This document shows, piece by piece, positions 1 through 6,720 of a DNA stretch of 8,623 nucleotides. The position numbers were made by a program, and so were the translations under genes. The notes beneath the pieces are model-generated. The model saw only the letters and a list, made by a program, of their open reading frames with translations. It was not told the DNA's origin and searched no databases. Source of the stretch: Deltaproteobacteria bacterium (GTDB taxonomy: Bacteria > Desulfobacterota > Desulfobacteria > Desulfobacterales > Desulfobacteraceae); contig JAFCZY010000054.1 in NCBI GenBank assembly GCA_019314105.1, forward strand, positions 1 through 8,623, given 5' to 3'. Position 1 is the stretch's first letter; each line of letters begins with the position of its first letter.

Positions 1-627
1 AATCAGAAAAATGGCCACTTTAAAATCCTGATGAACATTACGGATGATTTTTATCATTTGAACCAGTTCATCCGGTGTCATTCCTGCGGTAGGTTCATCC
101 AGAAAAAGAATTTTCGGGTTGGTTGCCATGGCTCTTGCCATTTCTACACGTCTCTGGGCACCATAGGACAAACTGGTAACCAGTTGATCGGCATGCTGCT
201 TGATATCAAATAATTCAAGCAGTCGATAAGAATTTTCTTCAACCTGGGTTTCCTGCTGTCTGCATTTTGGGGTATTAAAAAATGATCCGATCAGGCCATA
301 GGATAATTGTGAATAGTGGGCCATTTTAATATGATCCAGAACATTCATATGCCGCCACAAGGCAAGATTTTGAAAGGTTCTGCCCAATCCTCTGGCAGCG
401 ATTACATTGGTTTCAAGGCCTTTGATAGTTTGATTTTCAAGGGTAATAGAGCCTTCTGTCGGCGTATAAACACCGGTGATTAAATTAAATATAGTTGTCT
501 TTCCCGCACCGTTAGGGCCGATAAGTCCTGTGATCTGCTGGGGGTTGATATTTAAATTATAATTATGTACCGCTCTAAGACCCCCAAAATAATGGGTCAT
601 GTTCGTTACACTGAGCAATGCTGACAT
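1..627 (-). CDS. livG: Branched-chain amino acid ABC transporter ATPase LivG (partial, C-terminus off the left edge)
   Basis: Cytoplasmic nucleotide-binding subunit that hydrolyses ATP to drive uptake of branched-chain or related amino acids through LivH/LivM. 209 codons are visible, out of roughly 255 usual for the family. Seen: Walker A GPNGAGKTT at residues 37-45, Q-loop FQN at 85-87, ABC signature LSYGAQ at 153-158 and Walker B ILFLDEP at 173-179, followed by the D-loop region. The reading frame is still open at base 1, ending in AIFLI just before the expected H-loop histidine, so the gene is cut by the window and not broken. The ATG lies 2 nt after the livM stop, with AAGGAG inside the end of livM, which implies translational coupling. 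A livF partner would be expected beyond the left edge. LivG is preferred over LivF because of the long insert between the Q-loop and the signature (about residues 88-150) and the position right after livM. Confidence 0.93.
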   Translation of the reverse strand, partial: MSALLSVTNMTHYFGGLRAVHNYNLNINPQQITGLIGPNGAGKTTIFNLITGVYTPTEGSITLENQTIKGLETNVIAARGLGRTFQNLALWRHMNVLDHIKMAHYSQLSYGLIGSFFNTPKCRQQETQVEENSYRLLELFDIKQHADQLVTSLSYGAQRRVEMARAMATNPKILFLDEPTAGMTPDELVQMIKIIRNVHQDFKVAIFLI

Positions 628-629
628 GA

Positions 630-1904
630 TTAGGCTCCTTGTTCTCTTTTATGTTTGGCTCTTAAGAGTCTTTTGGCATTGATTTCTTTAAAGGAAATCA
701 GGCCGTATGGACGGAAAATCATCACTAAAATTAAAATCAACGGAATAATAATCCATTTAAAGAGTTCAAGCGGCCTTAAGGCTTCACCCAGAACATTGAT
801 AGTGACAGCTCCGACAATGGAACCGATAATAGAGTTAAGTCCCCCAAAATAGACCATGGCGAGTATTTCGGCAAGTCTGTTGATACTGAACATACCCGGG
901 TTTATATACGCCAGAACATGAGCAAACAATCCTCCGGCAATGCCTGCCCAGAAGGCACCGAACATAAAGGCAGTCATTTTTGTTTTCCGGGTTTTAACGG
1001 TCATGGATTCCGAAGCCGCCTCATCATCTCGAACAGCATTTAATGCTTTTCCCATGATAGAGGTAACAAAATTGTGGACCACCCAGATACACAGCATGGT
1101 CCAGATGAAGATGATGGGTAAGGGGGCATAGTCAGGCTGCCCTCCCATTCCCCTGGCACCGCCGATGACATTGAGATTTTCAATCGCACTCTTTATAATA
1201 AACATAAATGCAAGAGAAATAATGGCCAGATAATCCCCTCGGGTTCTAAAAGAAGGGATCGCTACCAGCAGCGACCCTAAAGATGCAGCGATTCCACCGG
1301 CCAGCAGAGCAAAGGGAAAGAGCCACGGACCTAAGGCCGGGGATAAAACAGCGGCGCCAAAGGTTTTGTCGGCAACAAAAAAATAAAGCGTTATGATCGA
1401 AGAAACATAGGCGCCAATCGCCATGAACCCGGGGTGAGAGCAGGAAAATTCTCCCTGGTATCCGTTAATGACATTAATACTGATGGTTAAGATAATGGAA
1501 ATCAGCGTCAGCTTAACAACAAGTACTCTATAATCATTGATTCCGGCCCATAAATGAAGCACACCATAGAAAAAAATTAAATGAATCATGGCTGACAGCC
1601 ACAGCGGTGTTTTTTCCAGGAAAGCAGCAACAGGATTGGTGAAAAAATTGGATGCCTTTGCGATCAAAAGAATCGGAATACCATAAACGATAAGATCATA
1701 CCCAATCACGCCGGGTATCATCATTGGGTCCTTAAGCATAATCAGAGTGCCGAATAAAACCGGTATTTTGGGTAAGCCAAGATAGTATGAAATATAATCA
1801 TAGCCCCAGTAATATTCGATGAGTACGGCGGTAAATATACCCAACAGCCATCCCAGCATCGGTACTGTAGAAAACATGTTTTTAAATTTTCTTGCTATTT
1901 CCAT
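630..1904 (-). CDS. livM: Branched-chain amino acid ABC transporter permease LivM
   Basis: Inner-membrane permease that pairs with LivH to form the translocation pore. It has 424 residues, close to the long E. coli-type LivM with an N-terminal extension; hydrophobic segments near residues 15-30, 45-85 and 103-120 precede the core. The core has the family's conserved glycine-rich stretch (INGYQGEF, then HPGFMAIGAY, about 145-166), several transmembrane helices, and the cytoplasmic coupling loop AVRDDEAASESM (290-301) that matches the LivM consensus and contacts the ATPase. The C-terminus after FRPYGL is basic (KRLLRAKHKR), typical of this subunit. The ATG is preceded by AGGAAAG. It starts 32 nt after livH and its stop is 2 nt before livG, so all three are one transcript. 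The usual S-L-G in the conserved stretch is replaced by F-S-C-S, a mild oddity. Confidence 0.95.
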   Translation of the reverse strand: MEIARKFKNMFSTVPMLGWLLGIFTAVLIEYYWGYDYISYYLGLPKIPVLFGTLIMLKDPMMIPGVIGYDLIVYGIPILLIAKASNFFTNPVAAFLEKTPLWLSAMIHLIFFYGVLHLWAGINDYRVLVVKLTLISIILTISINVINGYQGEFSCSHPGFMAIGAYVSSIITLYFFVADKTFGAAVLSPALGPWLFPFALLAGGIAASLGSLLVAIPSFRTRGDYLAIISLAFMFIIKSAIENLNVIGGARGMGGQPDYAPLPIIFIWTMLCIWVVHNFVTSIMGKALNAVRDDEAASESMTVKTRKTKMTAFMFGAFWAGIAGGLFAHVLAYINPGMFSINRLAEILAMVYFGGLNSIIGSIVGAVTINVLGEALRPLELFKWIIIPLILILVMIFRPYGLISFKEINAKRLLRAKHKREQGA

Positions 1905-1936
1905 GGTGCTTTCCTGTATCTATTGAAGTTAAACAA

Positions 1937-2872
1937 TTAAAGCCTTAATTTTGTGCTGTGTTCCATTCCAAAAAATCCCCTGGGTCTGAATGTCAGGATA
2001 AGAAGAATAATGGAATAGGCAATAAGATCTCTTAGGGTTGACGGGAAAATAGTGGCAACAAATATCTCGATAAATCCGATAAGATATCCGGCAAGGGCAG
2101 CGCCCTTCATAGAGCCTCGGCCCCCAAGAATTGCGGCTACAAATGCCTTCCATCCAATAATAACTCCCATATAAGGGTCCAGAATCGGGTAGGCTTGTCC
2201 ATAGAGAATTCCGGCAACGGCTGCAAGGCCTGCACCCACTGCAAATGTTAAGGGAGCAATAATATTTATGGATACGCCCATCAAGGGAACGGCAAGAAAA
2301 TCATATGACATTGCCCTCATGGCCATTCCCCATTTTGTTTTCTGGATAAATGTATGAAGGGCAATCATTAAGAAAAGTGATATGATAATGATCATCACTT
2401 TTACATTTGTAAAATAAATACCCCCGACATTGTAGGCAACAGATTCCATTAATGGGGGAAAACTCAATCTTTTTGCACCCAGCAAGATTAAAATACCGGT
2501 CTCAAAAATAATGCCGATCATTAAACCGGTGATGGCTGCGGATGCACGGGGTGCAGACCTTAACGGTCTGTAGCCTGCCACTTCAACAAAAACGCCGACC
2601 CAGGCAGCCAGAAACATGGTGACAACAACCGTGGCCAAGAAGATAAGGGGTCCGGGTAAAAAACCGGCAAACAAAGCCAGAAAGAGGGTGGCAATCCCAA
2701 AGCCGATATATGTGGCCACCATAAAAATATCGCCATGGGCAAAATTAAAGAGCATTAAAACACCATAAACCATTGAATACCCAATGGATATTACGGCGTA
2801 GAAACTGCCTCTCTGGAGTGCATTAATCAGGTTTTGAAGAATAAATTGACCTAATTCTATCAAAGATTCCAT
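1937..2872 (-). CDS. livH: Branched-chain amino acid ABC transporter permease LivH
   Basis: Inner-membrane permease partner of LivM in the HAAT-type amino acid importer. It has 311 residues, normal for the family, and is mostly hydrophobic with about eight predicted transmembrane helices. Conserved family stretches are visible: LFNFAHGDIFM at 41-51, YRPLRSAPRA at 101-110, the coupling loop GMAMRAMSYD at 182-191 followed by PLMGV, and GWKAFVAAILGG at 240-251 before the GSMKGA turn. The C-terminus FRPRGFFG is also typical. The start is set by AGGAG (2884-2880) 7 nt upstream of the ATG. It lies 88 bp downstream of livK, separated by a strong hairpin, and 32 bp upstream of livM. A second open frame inside this gene (about 1929-2153) is a shadow. 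Confidence 0.95.
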   Translation of the reverse strand: MESLIELGQFILQNLINALQRGSFYAVISIGYSMVYGVLMLFNFAHGDIFMVATYIGFGIATLFLALFAGFLPGPLIFLATVVVTMFLAAWVGVFVEVAGYRPLRSAPRASAAITGLMIGIIFETGILILLGAKRLSFPPLMESVAYNVGGIYFTNVKVMIIIISLFLMIALHTFIQKTKWGMAMRAMSYDFLAVPLMGVSINIIAPLTFAVGAGLAAVAGILYGQAYPILDPYMGVIIGWKAFVAAILGGRGSMKGAALAGYLIGFIEIFVATIFPSTLRDLIAYSIILLILTFRPRGFFGMEHSTKLRL

Positions 2873-2884
2873 TCACCAACTCCT

Positions 2885-2896
2885 GTTCTATAGAAC
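2885..2896. promoter_or_regulatory. 12-bp perfect palindrome beside the livH ribosome binding site
   Basis: GTTCTATAGAAC is a perfect palindrome that directly abuts the 16-bp hairpin on one side and the AGGAG of livH on the other. It could be an operator half-site pair, or an RNA element that pairs in the leader and modulates access to the livH start. The sequence shows the symmetry only; the role is inference. Confidence 0.4.
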
Positions 2897-2931
2897 GATG
2901 ACTGCCATGCACTTTGTGCATGGCAGTCATC
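2897..2931 (-). promoter_or_regulatory. Perfect 16-bp intercistronic stem-loop between livK and livH
   Basis: Bases 2897-2912 and 2916-2931 are exact reverse complements around a 3-nt loop (arms begin GATGACTGCC). Read in the direction of the liv transcript, the stem lies after the livK stop and is not followed by a run of U, so it is not a standard intrinsic terminator. Known precedent: hairpins behind periplasmic-binding-protein genes (for example the REP element between malE and malF) protect the upstream mRNA from 3' exonucleases, so the binding protein is made in excess. That role here is inferred from position. A partial attenuator is the alternative. Confidence 0.7.
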
Positions 2932-2960
2932 ATATTAATTAAACGATACCACTTGACCCG

Positions 2961-4136
2961 CTAAGGACAACTGGATTTATAAAATTCATATTCACCGCTA
3001 TCATTAATTTTTACAATAACAGCGCATTTGATGGGATCACCTTCCGGGGTAAAGGTCATGTTTCCTGTAATACCGGAAAAGTTTTTGATGTTTGTAAGGG
3101 CATCTTTAACCGCTGCCCTGTCTTTTTCAATTTTTCCGGTAAGCTTACCCGCATCCTGAATGGCCTGCTGGGCAAGACGAAGTGCATCCCAGGTCAGGGC
3201 GGCTACATCATCAGGAATATATCCGTAATTGTCAGTATATCTGTCGATAAATGCTTTTGTTGCGCCTTTGGCGCCGGCTGCTGCATAGTGAGATGAAAAA
3301 TAAAGCCCGTAACAGGCTTCACCGCATAGTTCAACAGTTTCAGCAGATCCCCAGGAGTCAGATCCAACGATGGGACCTTTCCATCCAAGTTCTTTTGCCT
3401 GTCGAACGATAAGGGGAACTTCATTGTAATACTGGGGGGTAAAAAGAACTTCGGCCCCTGATCTAACAATCTGAGTCAACTGAGAAGAAAAATCCGTGTC
3501 TTTTGTTGTAAAGCTTTGATAAGCAACCACAGATCCTGCCCCATGTTTTTTCTCCCATGCTGCTTTAAACACTTCAGCCAGTCCTTTGGGATAATCAGAG
3601 GCAACATCATAAAGAACAGCCGCTTTTGTAAACCCGAATTCATCCGTAATAAAATTGGCTATAACCGGACCCTGGAACGGATCAAGGAAACAACCGCGAA
3701 ATACATAGGGTCTGTCAAGAGTGGTCGCAGGATTAGTGGACCAGGGGCTGATCATAACGGTTTTGTATTTGTTGGCAACTTCACCGGCAGGAACTGCTTG
3801 TTTGGAAGACTGAGGGCCAATAATGGCAAGAACATCATCCTGGGTGATCATTTTGGTATTTGCTTTTACAGCTGATTCTGCTTTGGACTCATTGTCTTCG
3901 ATAACGAGTTCAACTTCATATTTTTTGCCGCCAACTTCAAGACCACCGGCTTTTTCAATGTCTTCAAGCCATAACATTGCAGCGTATTTGGACCCTTCAC
4001 CAACCTTTGGGATATCTCCGGTCATAGGGGCATTGATACCAATTTTGATAATCGTTTTTCTTGCACTGAATGCCGATGGTGAAAACACCATGGCAAAGGC
4101 AAAGGCCACAACCACTAAACAAGCAAGCTTTTTCAT
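2961..4136 (-). CDS. livK: Periplasmic branched-chain amino acid-binding protein (LivK/LivJ type)
   Basis: Substrate-binding protein that captures the amino acid in the periplasm and delivers it to LivHM. It has 391 residues from the chosen start, typical of the Peripla_BP_6 family. Seen: signal peptide MKKLACLVVVAFAFAMVF with likely signal peptidase I cleavage near AFS|A; no lipobox cysteine. The mature part begins KTIIKIGINAPMTGD, the classic first strand, followed by the family's IGPQSSKQA and later ALTWDALRLA and GITGNMTFTPEGDP near the C-terminus. The frame is open 22 codons further upstream (to 4202), but the ATG at 4136 has AAAGGAGG just before it and the right signal-peptide layout, so it is preferred. 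First gene of the liv operon. The exact ligand (leucine, other amino acids or even amides) cannot be read from the sequence. Confidence 0.94.
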   Translation of the reverse strand: MKKLACLVVVAFAFAMVFSPSAFSARKTIIKIGINAPMTGDIPKVGEGSKYAAMLWLEDIEKAGGLEVGGKKYEVELVIEDNESKAESAVKANTKMITQDDVLAIIGPQSSKQAVPAGEVANKYKTVMISPWSTNPATTLDRPYVFRGCFLDPFQGPVIANFITDEFGFTKAAVLYDVASDYPKGLAEVFKAAWEKKHGAGSVVAYQSFTTKDTDFSSQLTQIVRSGAEVLFTPQYYNEVPLIVRQAKELGWKGPIVGSDSWGSAETVELCGEACYGLYFSSHYAAAGAKGATKAFIDRYTDNYGYIPDDVAALTWDALRLAQQAIQDAGKLTGKIEKDRAAVKDALTNIKNFSGITGNMTFTPEGDPIKCAVIVKINDSGEYEFYKSSCP

Positions 4137-4140
4137 GTTA

Positions 4141-4148
4141 CCTCCTTT
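4141..4148 (-). promoter_or_regulatory. Strong Shine-Dalgarno site that fixes the livK start
   Basis: AAAGGAGG, followed by TAAC and the ATG at 4136, is a near-perfect anti-16S match. It decides in favour of the short signal-peptide start over the upstream in-frame codon at 4202. Confidence 0.85.
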
Positions 4149-4210
4149 AAATATTAATTTATTTTTTAAAAGCATCATGGAATACACTTTTAAAACACAC
4201 ACGAGCTTAA

Positions 4211-4239
4211 TTTATATGTAAAGATATCGGTTAAGTAAA
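4211..4239 (-). promoter_or_regulatory. Putative sigma70-type promoter of the liv operon
   Basis: On the minus strand, TTTACT (4239-4234) is separated by exactly 17 bp from TATAAA (4216-4211). That is 4/6 and 5/6 matches to the consensus. Transcription would start near 4204, giving a leader of roughly 68 nt before livK. It lies in the only intergenic gap ahead of livK, downstream of the HD-domain gene. No clear terminator separates it from that gene, so some read-through is possible. Confidence 0.55.
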
Positions 4240-4281
4240 GGGTAATAATAAAAATCCGGTGTCTCTGCCAACCAGCTTAGA

Positions 4282-5085
4282 CTAGGAAATTCTACTTTGA
4301 AACGCATTTTCCGCCACATGGGCCTGAACCAGTTTGTAGATCTCTTGCACGCGAGAGGATGACGTTGGCAGAGCATCCCGGATGGATTCGAGGAACTTTT
4401 TTTCCCGGACAATTCGGAATGTCATGGGGAAATTCAAATCATAGACCCATCCCATCTGAAGCAGCTTGAAATCCGTAAGGGTTTTGAGGTCAGATATCTG
4501 TACAAGGGTCTTATTCATCAACGCATCGTAAACCGCATCCGAAACCTGTGGCGCATCCGGCAGGTCCAGTTCAATGGACCTGTTCCGTTGATTTCCGGAA
4601 CGATGGTAATACTCGGTCACCACGCGCCAGATGTCCACCTTATCAGCATCCCTCAAAAGCTTCAAAAATAAAAAGCCACGTGATGTTTGATTTTCAGGCA
4701 AGGCCGCACGGTTATGGAATCTTACCGTCCGAACAATCATCTCCGCCATTTCAGGTTCAATGCCGTCCAGTACATGCAAATTCTGTATCACGTCTGCGCC
4801 GAGTGCGGCATGATCTATTGATTTATGATCTAAAAACGTCCGGTATCGTTTGTATTGCTCGAATCGGCCGATATCATGCAAAAGCGCACATGTTTCAGCA
4901 ATAGAAAGATTTTCGCTGGATAAATCCAGGCTGCCCCCTATCATTAGAATTGCCTCGCAAACCCGGCGTGTGTGCTCAACTTTCAGCATCATGTTTTGCT
5001 GAACCATGGGTTCGTCGGAGTAGAAACCGGAAGTATAATCCTCAAACCAATCCTTTAATTTCAATAGTATGGTTTGGACATCCAT
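4282..5085 (-). CDS. HD-domain metal-dependent phosphohydrolase
   Basis: Probable cytoplasmic phosphohydrolase of the HD superfamily; the substrate (nucleotide, cyclic nucleotide or other phosphate ester) is unknown. With the ATG start (267 residues) the metal-ligand pattern is visible: H38 in VEHTRRV, the H70-D71 pair in ALLHDIGRF, further histidines in LDHKSIDHA and RFHNRA (H124), and the distal aspartate in LLRDADKVDIW (D146/D148). The C-terminal third (about 165-267) has no motif I recognise. A GTG three codons upstream (5094) is also in frame, but the only SD-like bases (GGA) lie about 10 nt from the ATG and too close to the GTG, so the ATG is chosen. It follows the flavin-reductase-like gene by about 55 bp in the same direction. 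The functional family call is firm; the reaction is not. Confidence 0.85.
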   Translation of the reverse strand: MDVQTILLKLKDWFEDYTSGFYSDEPMVQQNMMLKVEHTRRVCEAILMIGGSLDLSSENLSIAETCALLHDIGRFEQYKRYRTFLDHKSIDHAALGADVIQNLHVLDGIEPEMAEMIVRTVRFHNRAALPENQTSRGFLFLKLLRDADKVDIWRVVTEYYHRSGNQRNRSIELDLPDAPQVSDAVYDALMNKTLVQISDLKTLTDFKLLQMGWVYDLNFPMTFRIVREKKFLESIRDALPTSSSRVQEIYKLVQAHVAENAFQSRIS

Positions 5086-5139
5086 TAATATCACGTCCGA
5101 TCAATGTTCACATTTGGGTTGATTTCTAATGCACACATA

Positions 5140-5550
5140 TTATGCCAGTTGTTTTCCGGCACCCGGTCCCGGTGCGACACCAAAAATTTCTTCAATTGTC
5201 AAAATCACTGCGCCCTTTGATTTCAAAGGGGAGCCCTTTTTTTCACCAAGGACTTTAATCCATTCTGCAGTTTCTTCAAACCGTTTTCCACTGGTTTCAA
5301 TGGTAACCGTCCCTTTTAACTGATAGCCTTCATGCCCTTCCCAGTAGGTCACGGAAACACGCGGGTTTGATTTCATATTGGCCAGGGTTTTGTTTAGAAA
5401 TTGATCGGAGATGAGAACGGTCTCATCGTCGATAATTTTTTTTGCACCTACTGGCACAACATTGGAAATGCCGTCTGAGGTTGAAGTCCCGAGGGCCACC
5501 GTACTCACTTTTTCAAATAGTTCTTTCATTCTATCAGTCATTTTTGCCAT
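5140..5550 (-). CDS. Pyridoxamine 5'-phosphate oxidase-fold flavin-binding protein
   Basis: Small 136-residue protein of the split-barrel FMN-binding family related to pyridoxamine 5'-phosphate oxidase. Such stand-alone proteins are usually FMN- or F420-dependent reductases or flavin carriers, not true PdxH. Seen: N-terminal helix with LFEKVSTVALGTS (11-23), ISNVVPVGAKK (28-38), the cofactor-phosphate stretch DQFLNKTLANMKSNPRVSV (49-67) and GYQLKGTVTI (75-84). The glycine-proline-rich tail APGPGAGKQ (126-134) is common in short family members. The start is fixed by AAAGGAG 8 nt upstream. It probably heads a short transcript with the HD gene. Substrate and cofactor choice cannot be decided from the sequence. 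Confidence 0.85.
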   Translation of the reverse strand: MAKMTDRMKELFEKVSTVALGTSTSDGISNVVPVGAKKIIDDETVLISDQFLNKTLANMKSNPRVSVTYWEGHEGYQLKGTVTIETSGKRFEETAEWIKVLGEKKGSPLKSKGAVILTIEEIFGVAPGPGAGKQLA

Positions 5551-5580
5551 GATTATAACTCCTTTCCATTTAATTATTAA

Positions 5581-5608
5581 AATATATTCTCATGTATTCC
5601 TATGTCTA
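5581..5608 (-). promoter_or_regulatory. Putative sigma70-type promoter of the flavoprotein gene
   Basis: Minus-strand TAGACA (5608-5603), a 16-bp spacer and TATATT (5586-5581): 5/6 matches in both boxes. It lies between the GNAT stop and the flavoprotein start, so the latter can be expressed on its own. AT-rich surroundings raise the chance of a spurious match. Confidence 0.45.
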
Positions 5609-5628
5609 CAAGTATAAAATTACTGATA

Positions 5629-6051
5629 TTATTCCGTGAATCCACGTTCTTTCATAGATTTGCTTTTAATGAAGTGCGCCATGCCCGTTTTCATCTTCCG
5701 GAATCCCTGTGTTTGGTAGAAGTCTTCTTTTCCTGGTGACGCGTATAGAATAATGTTGCAATGTGAGAGCTGGGATAAGATGTAGCTCATGATAGTCTTT
5801 CCGAGTCCCTTTCCTTGAAATTCAGGAAGAACCGCGCAATCGTAAACAGCAGCTTGGTAGGCGCCATCAGAAATCGCTCGACCAAAACCGATCAAACGAT
5901 CAGCATGGTAGATAAATACAGTTGTATGGCTTGCTTCAAAAGCCTTTCTGTGCACATCCGGTTCGTGGTAAGCCATTCCGACACATTTTAGTGTTTCTGA
6001 CACTATCTCCCAATCCACTCCGGTACAGTTATGTTTTACGTTTACTTCCAC
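5629..6051 (-). CDS. GNAT-family N-acetyltransferase
   Basis: Acetyl-CoA-dependent acyltransferase with an unknown acceptor (amine, amino acid or protein N-terminus). It has 140 residues, a single GNAT domain. Seen: the substrate-side part with TVFIYHADRLIGFGRAI (44-60), beta-4 AAVYDCAVLPEFQ (67-79), the acetyl-CoA pyrophosphate loop QGKGLG (79-84) that fits Q/R-x-x-G-x-G/A, and the C-terminal FYQTQGFRKM (111-120) that resembles the usual F-Y-x-x-x-G-F motif. The start codon is GTG; an in-frame TAA lies immediately before it, and the next ATG (residue 26) would remove conserved N-terminal sequence. The SD is weak (CGAG). It follows higA by 78 bp. Confidence 0.88.
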   Translation of the reverse strand: MEVNVKHNCTGVDWEIVSETLKCVGMAYHEPDVHRKAFEASHTTVFIYHADRLIGFGRAISDGAYQAAVYDCAVLPEFQGKGLGKTIMSYILSQLSHCNIILYASPGKEDFYQTQGFRKMKTGMAHFIKSKSMKERGFTE

Positions 6052-6129
6052 TTAAAATCTCGTTGTATATTTTGGCGTCGAACGTTAAGACCCCTGCAAT
6101 CCAGTGAATCGCTTTATTCTCTTTTTACT

Positions 6130-6429
6130 TCAGGCGACAGCAATTTGCAAAGGGATTATTTCATCCTTGATTTTTTGCATATTCTGTCGGGCAATTTTGA
6201 GGTCATAACTGACTTGTAGATTCATCCAGAATTGTGCAGTGGTGTTAAAGTATGTAGCCAGCCTAAGAGCAGTATCAATACTGACACCTCGCTTTTCCCT
6301 TACCACATCATAAATTCTGGGTGCCGGCACACGCAAAGCAACTGCCAAAGCATTTACACTCATATCCAGAGGTTTAAGGTACTCTTCTTTGATAATTTCT
6401 CCTGGATGAATTGGTCGCATATTGTTCAT
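6130..6429 (-). CDS. higA: HigA-family antitoxin (XRE-type DNA-binding)
   Basis: Antitoxin and likely autorepressor of a type II HigBA module. It has 99 residues, normal for the family. Seen: the hallmark N-terminus IHPGEIIKEEYLKPL (7-21), the helix-turn-helix SVNALAVALRVPAPRIYDVV (24-43), GVSIDTALRLATYFNT (48-63) and the family tail FWMNLQVSYDL (67-77). Its AGGAG (6443-6439) overlaps the stop of the upstream toxin frame and sits 9 nt from the ATG. Order toxin then antitoxin, 12 nt apart, is the usual HigBA arrangement. The helix-turn-helix looks complete, so it may still bind DNA although its toxin frame is interrupted. Confidence 0.93.
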   Translation of the reverse strand: MNNMRPIHPGEIIKEEYLKPLDMSVNALAVALRVPAPRIYDVVREKRGVSIDTALRLATYFNTTAQFWMNLQVSYDLKIARQNMQKIKDEIIPLQIAVA

Positions 6430-6441
6430 AATTTGTATCTC

Positions 6442-6714
6442 CTAATGATAATCGGTTATCTCTACATCGCATGGTTCATCAGACCATACAAAGCATACAC
6501 GCCACTGCTTGTTGATTCTTATGCTGTGCTGCCCTTGTCTGTTTCCACTCAACTTTTCAAGCCTGTTACCGACAGGGGATCGCAAATCAAGTAATTCGGT
6601 TGCACTGTCAAGCATTTGAAGTTTACGTTCTGCCTGCGCCTGAAATGCTCGGAATTGTTTATGATTTTTTCCCTCGTAAATGGCTGGTAAAAACGATCTA
6701 AATTAATTTGTCAT
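6442..6714 (-). pseudogene. higB: HigB-type toxin with an in-frame stop at codon 4 (probable pseudogene)
   Basis: RelE/ParE-fold mRNA interferase frame, which in the family cleaves mRNA at the ribosome. Read from the ATG at 6714 the frame is 90 codons, about the family's normal length, but codon 4 is TAA (6705-6703). After it the frame is clean to TAG at 6442 and unmistakably HigB: EGKN (14-17), AERKLQMLDSAT (28-39), GNRLEKLSGNRQGQHSIRIN (49-68), QWRVCFVW (70-77) and the terminal DVEITDYH (83-90). Family members usually begin M-x-x-S-F-(R/K); here the order is M-T-N-stop-F-R, so a serine TCA to TAA change is the simplest reading. No ATG, GTG or TTG follows until M34, which would give only 57 residues and lose the first helices. 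Alternatives: a rare ATT start at codon 12, or a sequencing error. Confidence 0.8.
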
Positions 6715-6720
6715 TTGTCA
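6707..6720. repeat. 7-bp tandem duplication at the SMEK/higB junction
   Basis: TTTGTCA occurs twice back to back (6707-6713 and 6714-6720). On the coding strand this is TGACAAA repeated, and it holds the SMEK gene's stop and the apparent higB ATG in one ATGA overlap. It may be a microduplication scar at a gene junction or chance. Confidence 0.6.

Noticed and set aside
3823..4221. Plus-strand 132-residue ORF antisense to livK.
   Set aside because: It is the complement of the livK signal-peptide region, with serine/threonine-rich shadow composition and no SD; livK on the other strand is certain.
4245..4281. Possible intrinsic terminator after the HD-domain gene (GGATTTTTATTATT on the minus strand).
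   Set aside because: Only a 3-bp stem can be drawn ahead of the T-rich run, too weak to call a terminator.
4212..4412. Minus-strand 66-residue ORF overlapping the 3' end of the HD-domain gene.
   Set aside because: It lies mostly inside the HD gene in another frame, has no SD and no recognisable motif; a shadow frame.
6232..6594. Plus-strand 120-residue ORF over higA/higB.
   Set aside because: It is antisense to two clearly recognisable TA frames and has shadow-type composition.
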